64,000 nt of DNA from Brevibacterium antiquum. GTDB lineage: Bacteria > Actinomycetota > Actinomycetes > Actinomycetales > Brevibacteriaceae. How positions within the stretch are numbered: position 1 is the first letter of the stretch; each line of letters opens with the position of its first letter. Made by a program: the position numbers and the translations under genes. Location: the NCBI RefSeq assembly GCF_016107655.1, contig NZ_JABASX010000005.1, forward strand, positions 248,001-312,000, read 5' to 3'. The notes beneath the pieces were generated by a model. That model was not told the origin of the DNA. It saw only the letters and a program-made list of their open reading frames with translations, and searched no databases. Below are positions 28,063-36,641 of this stretch, piece after piece.

Positions 28063-29354
28063 CGATGCTCAATCAGGCGGCCTGGACGCGTGGGGGACTG
28101 CACCTGAAGGACGTGACCTTCGAAGCCCCGCTCGACCACTTCGGTGGGGGAGCAGGACGGTCCGCGGCCACCTCGGCGCCCATCGAGGTCTTCGCCCGGA
28201 TCACCGCGACCGAAGCCGACAGCACCAAGCCGTACCTCGTGTACCTGCAGGGCGGTCCGGGTGTCGAAGCACCCAGGCCCACCACCCCCGTCGGCGAGTC
28301 CACCTGGTTGGCGCGAGCACTCGAGGACTTCCAAGTCGTCATGCTCGACCAACGCGGAACCGGGAGATCGAGCCCCATTGGCTCCGTGGACGGACGCATC
28401 ACCGGTCTCGACGGAATCGGCGAGGCCCCTGCAGACATCGCTGCGGCGCTGAGCCACTACCGTGCCGATTCGATCGTCGAGGACGCTGAGATCCTGCGCC
28501 GCGGGCTGGGAGTCGACTCCTGGTCGCTGCTGGGTCAGTCGTTCGGAGGATTCACCGCCCTGCGGTATGTCTCCGCGCATTCGGAATCACTGAACGAGGT
28601 CTACTTCACCGGCGGACTGCCGGCGATCGGAACCGACCCCGCCACCGTGTACGCCACGACGTGGGAAGGTATGAAGCGGAAATCAGAGCAGTTCTACCGA
28701 GCATTCCCCGGTGACCGCGACAAGCTCGCCCGGATCATCGACCTCGCCGAGGCGGATGGGGGCATCGCGCTGCCCGGCGGAGCCCGCGCCACGACGGAAC
28801 GCATCCGGCTCCTCGGGCACTTCCTCGGAGCTTCCGACGGACCCGAGAAGCTGCACTACCTGCTGGACCTGGACCCTGCCTCGGCGGCATTCCGTCATGA
28901 TCTGGCTGCCGCACTGCCGTTCTCTGGACGAAATCCGCTCTACGCCGTGGTCCACGAGTCCTGCTGGGCCGACGGTGCGGTCACCAACTGGGCAGCTCGG
29001 CGGGCAATGCCTGCGGACGTCGAAGCCGATCCGACCCTTTTGGCCGGCGAGCACGCCGGGCCCGAGTCACTTGCCGAGGATCCGGAGCTTGCCCCCTTCG
29101 CCGAGGTGGCCCAGCTCGTGGCACAGCACGAATGGTCCAGGCTCTACGACGTTGATGCGCTGCGGGCCTCAAACGTGCGCGGAGGCGCAGCAGTGTACTT
29201 CGAGGACGCCTACGTTCCTCCGGAGTACTCACTGGCCACAGCGGACCTCCTCGACGGAGTGACGCCATGGGTGACGAACGAGTACGAGCACAACGGACTG
29301 CGTGCTGACGGATACCGGGTGCTCGATCGCCTTATCTCCCTGGCGTGGGCGTGA
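28059..29354 (+). CDS. Proline iminopeptidase-like alpha/beta hydrolase (peptidase S33)
   Basis: A 431-residue alpha/beta hydrolase of the prolyl aminopeptidase group, which releases N-terminal proline from peptides. [15 protein letters not shown] is the oxyanion-hole motif (HGGPG-like, with Q for H), [13 protein letters not shown] follows, and S161 in [13 protein letters not shown] is the nucleophile. [21 protein letters not shown] at the end supplies the histidine. The GTG start overlaps the gltX stop by four bases (GTGA), so the two are coupled; an ATG 6 bases further is an alternative. Confidence 0.88.
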   Translation: MTMLNQAAWTRGGLHLKDVTFEAPLDHFGGGAGRSAATSAPIEVFARITATEADSTKPYLVYLQGGPGVEAPRPTTPVGESTWLARALEDFQVVMLDQRGTGRSSPIGSVDGRITGLDGIGEAPADIAAALSHYRADSIVEDAEILRRGLGVDSWSLLGQSFGGFTALRYVSAHSESLNEVYFTGGLPAIGTDPATVYATTWEGMKRKSEQFYRAFPGDRDKLARIIDLAEADGGIALPGGARATTERIRLLGHFLGASDGPEKLHYLLDLDPASAAFRHDLAAALPFSGRNPLYAVVHESCWADGAVTNWAARRAMPADVEADPTLLAGEHAGPESLAEDPELAPFAEVAQLVAQHEWSRLYDVDALRASNVRGGAAVYFEDAYVPPEYSLATADLLDGVTPWVTNEYEHNGLRADGYRVLDRLISLAWA

Positions 29355-29452
29355 ATTCGTTCGTGCAGGTGGCACATCGTTCGAGTGAGAGGCAAATCGT
29401 TCTCGCTGGAAGCAATGTTAAGAAGGTCACACCGGAAATGAGCCCCGATGAT

Positions 29453-29482
29453 TTGGAGTCGAGCGGGGGGTTTGTGTAGAGT
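29453..29482 (+). promoter_or_regulatory. Probable promoter of the tRNA pair
   Basis: TTGGAG and TAGAGT are separated by 18 bases and stand about 50 bases before tRNA-Gln. The 178 bases between the peptidase and the tRNA hold no gene. The hexamers are recognisable but not strong. Confidence 0.45.
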
Positions 29483-29532
29483 TATATCTCGTTGCTCAGG
29501 GAAATTCCTTCGGGGATGAGCCTGGATAACAT

Positions 29533-29604
29533 TGGGGTATGGTGTAATTGGCAGCACGAGTGTTTCTGGTACATTTAGTCTAGGTTCAAGTCCTGGTACC
29601 CCAG
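29533..29604 (+). tRNA. tRNA-Gln (anticodon CTG)
   Basis: The 72-base sequence folds as a cloverleaf: acceptor TGGGGTA with TACCCCA, anticodon stem AGTGT/ACATT closing the loop TTCTGGT, and T-loop GTTCAAGTC. The loop gives anticodon CTG. The 3' CCA is not encoded. Confidence 0.93.
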
Positions 29605-29642
29605 CGAACAGCATCGGGAGTATGACTCTGAGCTGTTTATTG

Positions 29643-29715
29643 GCCCCCGTCGTCTAGTGGCCTAGGACGCTGCCCTCTCAAGGCGGAAACGGCAGTTCGA
29701 ACCTGCTCGGGGGTA
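29643..29715 (+). tRNA. tRNA-Glu (anticodon CTC)
   Basis: The 73-base sequence has acceptor GCCCCCG with CGGGGGT, anticodon stem CTGCC/GGCGG around CTCTCAA (anticodon CTC) and T-loop GTTCGAAC. It lies 38 bases after tRNA-Gln, so both are probably one transcript. CCA is not encoded. Confidence 0.93.
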
Positions 29716-29830
29716 CGGTTGAGTCCCGCATCGAGGAATCGGTGTGGGGCTCGCTCTAATTCACGGCCATTCTTCTGCAGATGTGCGAGCCGCCTTGAGC
29801 CTCGCCGGTCCGGACGTTTCTGAAGCAGTG

Positions 29831-29882
29831 CGCTCTGAGTCACAGGGCTCGACGTCGAAGCTGATCCCTGCAACTCAGAGCG
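29831..29882. terminator. Long structured hairpin between the tRNAs and the DUF4282 gene
   Basis: CGCTCTGAGT pairs perfectly with ACTCAGAGCG, and inside it CAGGG pairs with CCCTG around a small palindrome. It stands between the tRNA transcript and the convergent DUF4282 gene. A smaller GCTGAG-GCGA-CTCAGC hairpin (29901-29916) covers the DUF4282 stop codon. Confidence 0.7.
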
Positions 29883-29911
29883 AATGAACCCAGAGAGGCT
29901 GCTGAGGCGAC

Positions 29912-30841
29912 TCAGCGTCCAAGGGAGTCCGCGATCCTCTTCGTGTTCTCCGCAGTCTTGACGTTGGCCACGATGAGCTCGAGGGCCAATCGGACGAAGA
30001 TCACCCAGAGGGCGGGAATGATCCAGCCGAAGATGATCGCCAGCAGCAGCGGCCACGGACTGAAGCTCGGGCCATCGCTGAGATAGCTGGTCGCCGCTCC
30101 CGCTGCTGCACCTGTGACGATTCCGCCGATGATGGATCCCAGCCAGGACAATGCGGCCACAACGATGGCGATGATGTAGATGAATCCCGCCCATCGCACG
30201 GCGATGAGATTATCGAAGCGGAAGTCGAAGAGCGACTTGAAGAAACCGCCGCTTCCGCCAGGCTTCTGCTGCGCTGCCGGCTGCTGGAAATTGCCCACCG
30301 GAGCGTGCTGGGAGTCGGCGTAATTTCCTTGGTTGTATGCAGCGTAGTCAGCATCCTGATAGTACTGGCCCTGCTGGGCTGACTGCCCGTACTGACCCTG
30401 CTGGGCTGGCTGCCCGTATTGACCGTACTGATTCTGTGGGTCGTACTGACCATCTTGGTCGTACTGATCCTGAGGCGTGTACTGGCCACCTTGGCCAAAT
30501 TGCTGCTGTTGACCGAACTGGCTCTGTTGGTTGTACAGCTCCGACTGACCGAACTGGCTCTGTTGGCCGTTGTGCTGATCGGCCTGGCTGTACTGATCGC
30601 TCTGGCTGAACTGTGAGCCGTGACCAAACTGGGCAGTGCCAGCATGCGACTGGGGGTCCCCTGTCTGTTCGCCGAGACCGGGATCGTGAGCAGTGGGTTC
30701 GTGAGCAGATGGTTCATGGGCCGTCTGTTCGTCGGCCGCGGGATCCTGCGGCCGGTTCAGGTCAGGATCAGGCTGATCGCCTGGGATGTTCTGATTGTTC
30801 TCTTCATCCGAACCGGAGTACGGGTTCTGTGGTGTCGACAT
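29912..30841 (-). CDS. DUF4282 membrane protein with a long Gln-rich N-terminal region
   Basis: The 309-residue protein has two parts. Residues about 1-200 are low complexity, first Asp/Glu/Pro-rich (QTAHEPSAHEPTAHDP) and then Gln/Gly/Tyr-rich with many QFGQ, QYGQ and QYDQ units. Residues about 210-305 are a DUF4282 domain: FFKSLFDFRFDNLIAVRWAGFIY, two long hydrophobic helices, and ALELIVANVKTAENTKRI at the end. The function is unknown. The N-terminus should be disordered and cytoplasmic or wall-facing. The ATG at 30841 has AAGGAAGA 3-4 bases beyond it upstream, an adequate site. Confidence 0.8.
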   Translation of the reverse strand: MSTPQNPYSGSDEENNQNIPGDQPDPDLNRPQDPAADEQTAHEPSAHEPTAHDPGLGEQTGDPQSHAGTAQFGHGSQFSQSDQYSQADQHNGQQSQFGQSELYNQQSQFGQQQQFGQGGQYTPQDQYDQDGQYDPQNQYGQYGQPAQQGQYGQSAQQGQYYQDADYAAYNQGNYADSQHAPVGNFQQPAAQQKPGGSGGFFKSLFDFRFDNLIAVRWAGFIYIIAIVVAALSWLGSIIGGIVTGAAAGAATSYLSDGPSFSPWPLLLAIIFGWIIPALWVIFVRLALELIVANVKTAENTKRIADSLGR

Positions 30842-30913
30842 AATCTTCCTTCGCACGAGTTGAAGCCGATAGTCGCAACTTATCAGTGCAAGCTGACTTT
30901 GCAGCCAGAACTC

Positions 30914-31882
30914 CTAACGCAAGGAGACGCTCCATTCCACGCTGAGTTCGCCCTGCGCGTCTATGACATCGAAGTCCGAACCCGAGGCGAAGGCGTTGGG
31001 TGGACACGTCATCGGTTCGATGGCGATGGCGCTGCGGCGAAGCGGCTGGTCGAGGTCGTCTCCGGTGCAGAACTGCCAGGCCCGGAAGCTCTCATCCATT
31101 CCGATGGTGACCGTCCTGTCGTCGGCTCCTCTCAACCTCACTCGCGACCACCCATCGTCACCGCGCTGCGGGGTGCCGAAGGCGTCATCGAGGATCGCCG
31201 GGCCAAGAGTGCGCAGCGCGCGGAAGTCCTTGCAGAGGACGCAGGATGCTTCTTCAGGCCCGTGATCGGCGGGGACGGACGATCCAGTGTCGAAATGCCT
31301 GATCGTCTGGGGGATGAGTCTGTCATCGGTCTCGAACCAGGTTTCTGCCGGAATGAGGAGCTGTGCCTGATCGACTCGTTGCGCGCCCGGATGGATCCAG
31401 GGATGAAAGCCGAAACCGAAGGGAACGGTCTCGTGCCCGATGTTTCGCGCGAGAGCCAGGACCCGTAGCTCGCCGCTGCCCTCGTATTCATTCGCACATT
31501 CGCCCTCGTCTTCACACTCAACAAGGGTGTAGGTCACCTCAAGGGACAATTCAAAGGGATACCCCGGTGGGCTGGTGATGTCTGTTTCGAGACGTACCGA
31601 GGCTTCATTGCGTTCACTGACTTTCCAGTCGGTCTCGGCCACAAGACCATGCAGAGACGTTCCGCGTGTGACCTCGGTGATAGGCAGCTGGTGGGAGCGG
31701 CCGTTGAAGTCATAGCGTCCATCGGCGATCCGGTTCGGCCACGGTGCCAGCACGGCGCCATCGAAGGCGGACATCTGGACGACGACAGGACGATCCCCGA
31801 CGGTGTAGTCGAGCAGAGCCGCTCCGCTTGTGGAGACGACTGCGCTGTCGTCGCCCAGGGCGAGCTCGATGAGATCGGTCAT
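30914..31882 (-). CDS. galM: Aldose 1-epimerase family protein (galactose mutarotase-like)
   Basis: A 322-residue protein of the aldose epimerase fold. The substrate-binding stretch VLAPWPNRIADGRYDFNG and the histidine motif TSLHGLVAETDW are near residues 45-90, and FGFHPWIHPG carries the second conserved histidine region. It would interconvert alpha and beta forms of galactose or a related sugar. It is divergent from galT-galK, which supports the galactose role. Residues about 135-147 are an acidic insert (ECEDEGECANEYEG). The ATG follows CAGGAG by 4 bases. Whether it is true GalM or another epimerase of the same fold is not certain. Confidence 0.8.
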   Translation of the reverse strand: MTDLIELALGDDSAVVSTSGAALLDYTVGDRPVVVQMSAFDGAVLAPWPNRIADGRYDFNGRSHQLPITEVTRGTSLHGLVAETDWKVSERNEASVRLETDITSPPGYPFELSLEVTYTLVECEDEGECANEYEGSGELRVLALARNIGHETVPFGFGFHPWIHPGAQRVDQAQLLIPAETWFETDDRLIPQTIRHFDTGSSVPADHGPEEASCVLCKDFRALRTLGPAILDDAFGTPQRGDDGWSRVRLRGADDRTVTIGMDESFRAWQFCTGDDLDQPLRRSAIAIEPMTCPPNAFASGSDFDVIDAQGELSVEWSVSLR

Positions 31883-31925
31883 GCGACTCCTGAGCAGGTG
31901 GTGAGCGGATATTCCGGTGTCCCAG

Positions 31926-31950
31926 AATTCTACGCGAGATCTGGGATCTC
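31926..31950 (-). promoter_or_regulatory. galM promoter -10 box with adjoining palindrome
   Basis: On the minus strand TAGAAT (31931-31926) is a good -10 box 44 bases before the galM start. GAGATC-TGG-GATCTC (31936-31950) is a perfect 6-bp palindrome just upstream of it and could be an operator. Confidence 0.45.
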
Positions 31951-31972
31951 TCCCATGCAGATGTTAGCATTA

Positions 31973-31994
31973 TGATCGAAAATGATCAGTTTTG
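31973..31994 (+). promoter_or_regulatory. Candidate DeoR operator upstream of galT
   Basis: The 22-bp motif starts TGATCGAAAATGA and ends AGTTTTG. It matches the site at 36605-36626 upstream of the symporter gene at 19 of 22 positions. Both are preceded or followed by a TTATGATCG-type element. A shared operator for the DeoR regulator at 36807-37580 is the simplest reading. Confidence 0.55.
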
Positions 31995-32003
31995 GGAGGT
32001 CTG

Positions 32004-32066
32004 ATGGGTCAGTGCAGTTTTTCTCGATTCCACCGACGAGCCGTTGAACTCGTGGGTGTCCGTTGA
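32004..32066 (+). CDS. 20-codon leader ORF coupled to galT
   Basis: ATG at 32004 follows GGGAGG by about 4 bases and opens a 20-codon frame (MGQCSFSRF... VGVR) whose TGA overlaps the galT TTG start in the four bases TTGA. It is not the galT N-terminus, which begins normally at the TTG (RRNTLADGRD). The strong ribosome site belongs to the leader, whereas galT has no clear one, so ribosomes that finish the leader would restart at galT. No codon run suggests classic attenuation. The peptide itself has no recognisable function. Confidence 0.55.
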   Translation: MGQCSFSRFHRRAVELVGVR

Positions 32067-33199
32067 GCACGCAGGTTCGTCGGAACACGCTTGCCGACGG
32101 CAGAGACATCCTGTTCTTCCAGGACGCAGGTTCGACGGCGGCACCAGTTGCCGAGGACCATCGCCCCGCAGGACCACGTCCTACCGGCGGACAGCTGCGC
32201 TTCGACCTGCTCACCGGCGAGTGGGTGGCCGTGGCCACGCATCGTCAGTCGCGGACGCATCTTCCCGCAGCCGCCGACTGTCCTCTCTGCCCCTCGACAC
32301 CCGGACGACCCACTGAGATCCCTGTCGCCGACTACGACGTCGTCGTCTTCGAGAATCGGTTCCCTTCGCTGGGGCCATCACTCGGAGCGGTGCCTGCCGA
32401 TCCGAGACAGAGATTCGCCGAGGCGGCCTCCGAATCCGCACTGATCGCCCCGGCCCATGGGCGCTGTGAGGTCGTCGTCTTCTCTTCCGAGCACAACGGA
32501 TCGTTCGCCGACCTCGACCCGGCACGGGCCCGCACGGTCATCGACGCCTGGGCGAACCGGAGCAGCGAGCTCTCCGCACAAGAGGGGATCGAGCAGGTCT
32601 TCGTGTTCGAGAATCGGGGTGAGGAGATCGGTGTGACGATGAACCACCCACACGGCCAGATCTATGCCTATCCGTTCGTCACCCCGCACACCGTAATCAC
32701 CTCGGCTCGAGCGGTGCAGCACAGACGTGAGACGGGCAGGCCTCTGATGGGCGACGTCCTCGATTTCGAACGCGGCTCGGGGGAGCGGATGGTCCTTGAG
32801 TCGGCATACTTCTCTGCCTTCGTGCCCTTTGCAGCTCGGTGGCCGGTCGAAGTCCACATCGTCCCGCATCGGCAGGTGCTGAGACTCGACGAACTCGACG
32901 ATGCCGAACGCGACGACCTCGCTGGCATCTATCCCGAGGTGCTGCGAAGGATCGACAACCTCTATTCGACCCCCACTCCATATATCGCAGCTTGGCATCA
33001 GGCGCCGGTCAATTGTGCCGACCGCTCGGCAGAGTGGATGCATCTCGAGATCACCAGCCCCAGACGTGCCGAGAACAAGCTGAAATTCCTCGCCGGATCC
33101 GAAGCGGCCATGGGAGCCTTCGTCGGCGACGTCTCCGCCGAAGAGACCGCTGCACGGTTGCGTGCGGCGTCGCCTGCGCTCGAAGACGGTCGCAGATGA
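32063..33199 (+). CDS. galT: Galactose-1-phosphate uridylyltransferase
   Basis: A 378-residue Leloir-pathway enzyme that swaps UMP between UDP-glucose and galactose-1-phosphate. The active-site HPH is in MNHPHGQIYAYPF, CPLCPSTPGRPTEIP supplies zinc cysteines, and WPVEVHIVPHRQ and WHQAPVNC follow as in the family. The start is TTG and overlaps a leader ORF; the ADGRD segment a dozen residues in agrees with family N-termini. galK follows with an ATGA overlap, so the two are co-translated. Confidence 0.93.
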   Translation: MSTQVRRNTLADGRDILFFQDAGSTAAPVAEDHRPAGPRPTGGQLRFDLLTGEWVAVATHRQSRTHLPAAADCPLCPSTPGRPTEIPVADYDVVVFENRFPSLGPSLGAVPADPRQRFAEAASESALIAPAHGRCEVVVFSSEHNGSFADLDPARARTVIDAWANRSSELSAQEGIEQVFVFENRGEEIGVTMNHPHGQIYAYPFVTPHTVITSARAVQHRRETGRPLMGDVLDFERGSGERMVLESAYFSAFVPFAARWPVEVHIVPHRQVLRLDELDDAERDDLAGIYPEVLRRIDNLYSTPTPYIAAWHQAPVNCADRSAEWMHLEITSPRRAENKLKFLAGSEAAMGAFVGDVSAEETAARLRAASPALEDGRR

Positions 33200-34434
33200 G
33201 CGCGGCCACCGCTGAGACGGGTCCGAGCCTGCGCCGCGAGTTCGAAGCGGTGTTCGGCTATCCGCCGAACGACTGCTTCCGTGCTCCCGGACGCGTCAAT
33301 CTCATCGGAGAACACACCGACTACAACAACGGGTTCGTCCTTCCCATCGCCATTGACAGGGCTGTCCACGTAGCCATCGGCCGGCGTCCGCAGGACCGTT
33401 CGGAGGTCCATGAACACGGAACTGCGGCACCGCCTCGGCGCCCGGAGAGCATCCGGATCGTCTCCGACCATCGAGACGAGTCGGGCGCGAGGCTCGCAGG
33501 CCAGTTCGCGGCCGAAGAACTCGTACCCGGAGCTCTGCCGAGCTGGCTCAGCCATCCGGCGGGCGTCGTCGATGAGATCGCCAAGACGACGGGCACAGTC
33601 GTCGGCGGCATCGACCTCTACATCGAATCGACAGTGCCCGTAGGAGCCGGGCTGTCGTCCTCCCATGCCCTCGAGGTGGCGGTCCTCATCGCCCTCGACG
33701 AGATCTACGGGCTCGGACTCGACGACCGAGAGAAGGCCCTGCTCACCCAGCGCGCCGAGAACGACTTCGTCGGTGCTCCCACCGGAATCGTCGATCAGGC
33801 GGCCTCGATCATGACCGAGGCCGGGCATGCACTCTTCCTCGACTGTCGGGACCTCCGGACTCGACAGATCCCCTTCGACCTCGACGCCGAAGGGCTGGCG
33901 CTGCTCGTCATTGATACCCGCGTGTCCCACTCCCATAGCGAGAGTGGATACGGCGACCGGCGGCGCACCTGTGAGGAGGCCGCCAGGATCCTCGGAGCCG
34001 CGAGTCTGCGCGAACTGGATGTGAGCGTGGACCTTGGCCCGCTCAACGAGGAGCAGAAGAAGCGGGTACGGCACATCTTCAGTGAGAACGCCCGGGTCCG
34101 GGCCACCGTCGAACTCTTAGAAGGCCACAGTGATGAGAGCCGCAGCATTCGCGGAATCGGCGAACTCCTGCTTGCTTCCCACGAGTCGCTGGCCCACGAC
34201 TATGAGGTCTCGTGCACCGAACTCGACACCGCTGTCGTGGCGGCCATGTCGGCCGGCGCTATCGGAGCGCGGATGACCGGCGGCGGCTTCGGGGGATCGG
34301 CGATCGCACTCGTCGACGCGGCGAGTGTCGACCAGGTTGGCGAGGCCGTCCGCGCGACGTTCGCCGACCACGGATTCCGCAGGCCCGATGTCTTCGCAGT
34401 CAGCCCGGGAAAGGGCGCGGGCAGAATCGCCTGA
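33196..34434 (+). CDS. galK: Galactokinase
   Basis: A 412-residue GHMP kinase that phosphorylates galactose at C1. The galactokinase signature GRVNLIGEHTDYNNG is near residue 37, the ATP motif PVGAGLSSSHALEVAV near 150, and the C-terminal GHMP motif GARMTGGGFGGSAIAL near 360. The ATG overlaps the galT stop (ATGA). Residues about 65-90 contain an Arg/Pro-rich insert (HGTAAPPRRPES) in a surface loop. The stop is followed by 21-bp tandem repeats of the gene's own last codons. Confidence 0.95.
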   Translation: MSAATAETGPSLRREFEAVFGYPPNDCFRAPGRVNLIGEHTDYNNGFVLPIAIDRAVHVAIGRRPQDRSEVHEHGTAAPPRRPESIRIVSDHRDESGARLAGQFAAEELVPGALPSWLSHPAGVVDEIAKTTGTVVGGIDLYIESTVPVGAGLSSSHALEVAVLIALDEIYGLGLDDREKALLTQRAENDFVGAPTGIVDQAASIMTEAGHALFLDCRDLRTRQIPFDLDAEGLALLVIDTRVSHSHSESGYGDRRRTCEEAARILGAASLRELDVSVDLGPLNEEQKKRVRHIFSENARVRATVELLEGHSDESRSIRGIGELLLASHESLAHDYEVSCTELDTAVVAAMSAGAIGARMTGGGFGGSAIALVDAASVDQVGEAVRATFADHGFRRPDVFAVSPGKGAGRIA

Positions 34435-34481
34435 CCCCGCGGCAGAATCGACCGACGGAGAGCGGAATCGCCTGGACGGGC
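34420..34481 (+). repeat. 21-bp tandem repeats covering the galK stop codon
   Basis: Three units of 20-21 bp begin GGCAGAATCGCCTGA, GGCAGAATCGACCGA and GCGGAATCGCCTGGA. The first contains the last galK codons and its stop. The repeat array fills the gap to the convergent small gene. Confidence 0.85.
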
Positions 34482-34801
34482 TAGGCGCGGGTATCGCCGG
34501 TCTCTGTCGTGCCGGTCCCGTCAGTTGCCTCGTTCCCGTCGCCCACCTCCGTCGACTCATCGGCGATGATGCGAATCGGGCGCAGCCTGGCCCAGGCGAT
34601 GAAGAAGACTGCTGTGAGGATGAGGCCGATTCCGGTCCAGAGGTTGGCATCGATTCCGCCGGTCCGCTCCGCCTCGTCGGGAGTGTAGTCGACCATGCCT
34701 GCGATGACGAGGATGACTCCGAAGATCCCCAGCAGCACGCCGATGAAATTTCGGATGTCGAAGGCACCTGCGGTCTTGGTCAGTTCGTTGGCTTTGCTCA
34801 T
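34481..34801 (-). CDS. Small two-helix membrane protein linked to the symporter
   Basis: A 106-residue protein with two hydrophobic helices (about residues 17-37 and 54-72: FIGVLLGIFGVILVIAGMV and LWTGIGLILTAVFFIAWARL) and a polar tail rich in Asp, Gly and Thr. I do not recognise a named family. It begins 17 bases after the symporter stop, so it is probably in the same transcript and may be an accessory subunit. The ATG at 34801 was chosen for the AGGAGC upstream, though the spacing is long (about 11). Confidence 0.65.
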   Translation of the reverse strand: MSKANELTKTAGAFDIRNFIGVLLGIFGVILVIAGMVDYTPDEAERTGGIDANLWTGIGLILTAVFFIAWARLRPIRIIADESTEVGDGNEATDGTGTTETGDTRA

Positions 34802-34818
34802 TGTTCTCACTTGCTCCT

Positions 34819-36516
34819 TCAGCCGAAGACCACGTTGAGGATGATGACGAGGACCAGCGCGACTCCCGCAACGGGCACCGGGCGTTTCCACATCGGGGGC
34901 TTCGGTTCACTGAGATCTTCGAAGTCGGTCTTCGGCGTCTCCGAATAGACGAGCCCACGCAGTTCATGGGCAGGCTTCGGTGCGGTCCTGAAGGTGACGA
35001 TCACCGAGAGAACGATATCGACGACGAACGCCGTGCTGGCGGCGAGGAACGCTGCGCCCTGACCGGGCAGGTCGAACACGCCGGTTTCGCTGAGGACGAA
35101 GACAGCGACGGCCGAGAGGGTGCCGCCGACCAGGCCGACCCAGCCAGCAGTCGGGCTCATGCGCTTCCAGAACATGCCGAGGATGAAGGTGGCGAACAGC
35201 GGTGCGTTGAAGAAGCCGAACAGAGTCTGCAGGTAGTCCATGAGGTTGGCGAAGTTGCCGGCGATGAGGGCGGTGAAGATCGCGACGATGCAGGCGCCGA
35301 CCGTGGCGTAGCGGCCGACCTTGAGGTAGTAGGCGTCGTCGCGGTCCTTGACCACGTACTGCTGCCACAGGTCATAGCTGAAGACGGTGTTGAACGCGGA
35401 GATGTTGGCGGCCATGCCGGCCATGAACGCGGCGAGCAGGCCGGCGATGGCAACGCCGAGGAGACCGTTGGGCAGAACCTCGCGCATGAGCAGCAGGAGC
35501 GCATCGTTGTAGGTCACTCCGGTCTGGGACTGGGCGGTCACCTCGTCGACGCTGGACGCGATCTGCTTGAACTTCGTCATCTGGGTCACGAGGACCGCCG
35601 AGATCATTCCGGGAATGATGACGATGAACGGAATGAGCATCTTCGGGAAGGCGCCGAGGATCGGAGTCAGTCGTGCGGCATTGATGCTCTTCGAGGCCAT
35701 GGCACGTTGGACCTCGACGAAATTCGTCGTCCAGTAGCCGAAGGAGAGCACAAAGCCGAGCCCGAATACGATCCCGACCACCGAGAGCACCGGGTTGGAG
35801 AACCCGGAGAGCTGCTCTCCCGGCCAGCTGCTCAGCTGCTCGGCCCCGAGCATGCCGTCATTGCTGACCTTCGCCACGAGACCGTCCCAACCGCCCACGC
35901 GATTGAGACCGATGATCGTCAGCGGCAGCAGGGCCGCGACGATGACGAAGAACTGAAGCACCTCGTTGTAGATGGCAGCGGTCAGCCCGCCGAGCGTGAT
36001 GTAGGACAGGACGATGGCGGCAGCGACGACCAGGGCGATCCACAGCGGCCAACCGAGGAGGCGATTGACGATCGTGCCGAGGAGGAAGAGGTTGACGCCG
36101 GCGATGAGGATCTGAGCGACGGCGAAGGACAGTGCGTTGACGAGGTGGGCGCCGGTGCCGAAGCGTCTGCGCATGAATTCGGGAACGGACCGAACCTTCG
36201 AACCGTAGTAGAAGGGCATCATGACCACCCCGAGGAAGAGCATCGCCGGGACCGCGCCGATCCAGAAGTAGTGCATCGTCGGCATGCCGTACTGGGCGCC
36301 GGTGGCTGACATCCCCATGATCTCTACGGCACCGAGGTTCGCCGAGACGAAGGCCAAGGCTGTCACCCACGCCGGAAGGCTGCGCCCGGAGAGAAGGAAT
36401 TCGATGCTCGAGGAGATGCCGCGCTTGGCGAACCAGCCGATTCCGAGGACGAATACGAAGTAGATCGCGATCAGCAGATAGTCGATCCACTGAGCGTCCA
36501 GCCGGATGTCTTCCAA
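34819..36516 (-). CDS. Sodium:solute symporter family (SSS) transporter, probably for galactose or a related sugar
   Basis: A 565-residue sodium-coupled carrier with about 14 membrane helices. FLLSGRSLPAWVTALAFVSANLGAVEIMGMSATGAQYG is the typical SSS start and FGYWTTNFVEVQRAMASKSINAARLTPILGAFPKM lies at the conserved middle; this pattern is that of SGLT-like sugar carriers. The start is TTG with GGAGG 4-5 bases upstream. Its neighbours galM, galT, galK and the DeoR regulator point to galactose uptake. The shared 22-bp operator upstream supports one regulon. The substrate is inferred from context only. Confidence 0.88.
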   Translation of the reverse strand: MEDIRLDAQWIDYLLIAIYFVFVLGIGWFAKRGISSSIEFLLSGRSLPAWVTALAFVSANLGAVEIMGMSATGAQYGMPTMHYFWIGAVPAMLFLGVVMMPFYYGSKVRSVPEFMRRRFGTGAHLVNALSFAVAQILIAGVNLFLLGTIVNRLLGWPLWIALVVAAAIVLSYITLGGLTAAIYNEVLQFFVIVAALLPLTIIGLNRVGGWDGLVAKVSNDGMLGAEQLSSWPGEQLSGFSNPVLSVVGIVFGLGFVLSFGYWTTNFVEVQRAMASKSINAARLTPILGAFPKMLIPFIVIIPGMISAVLVTQMTKFKQIASSVDEVTAQSQTGVTYNDALLLLMREVLPNGLLGVAIAGLLAAFMAGMAANISAFNTVFSYDLWQQYVVKDRDDAYYLKVGRYATVGACIVAIFTALIAGNFANLMDYLQTLFGFFNAPLFATFILGMFWKRMSPTAGWVGLVGGTLSAVAVFVLSETGVFDLPGQGAAFLAASTAFVVDIVLSVIVTFRTAPKPAHELRGLVYSETPKTDFEDLSEPKPPMWKRPVPVAGVALVLVIILNVVFG

Positions 36517-36586
36517 GGTTCCTCCAACGTCTTCGGTGAATGGCCCCTTGTGATCAAAGCCACCTCAAACGGATACTCTAGAGGAC

Positions 36587-36641
36587 AGATCGACCGATCT
36601 CCAGTGATCGAACATGAAAAGTTTTGATTGTTTATGATCGC
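36587..36641 (-). promoter_or_regulatory. Operator region of the symporter gene
   Basis: AGATCG-AC-CGATCT (36587-36600) is a perfect palindrome; the 22-bp motif at 36605-36626 (TGATCGAACATGA...AGTTTTG) matches the galT site at 19 of 22; TTATGATCG follows at 36632-36640 and also occurs at galT. The 290 bases between the symporter and the DeoR gene hold no supported gene. Confidence 0.55.

Noticed and set aside
34801-36309. 502-codon open frame on the plus strand rich in Asp, Glu and His
   Set aside because: It is the complement of the symporter gene; the acidic composition is what hydrophobic codons give in reverse.
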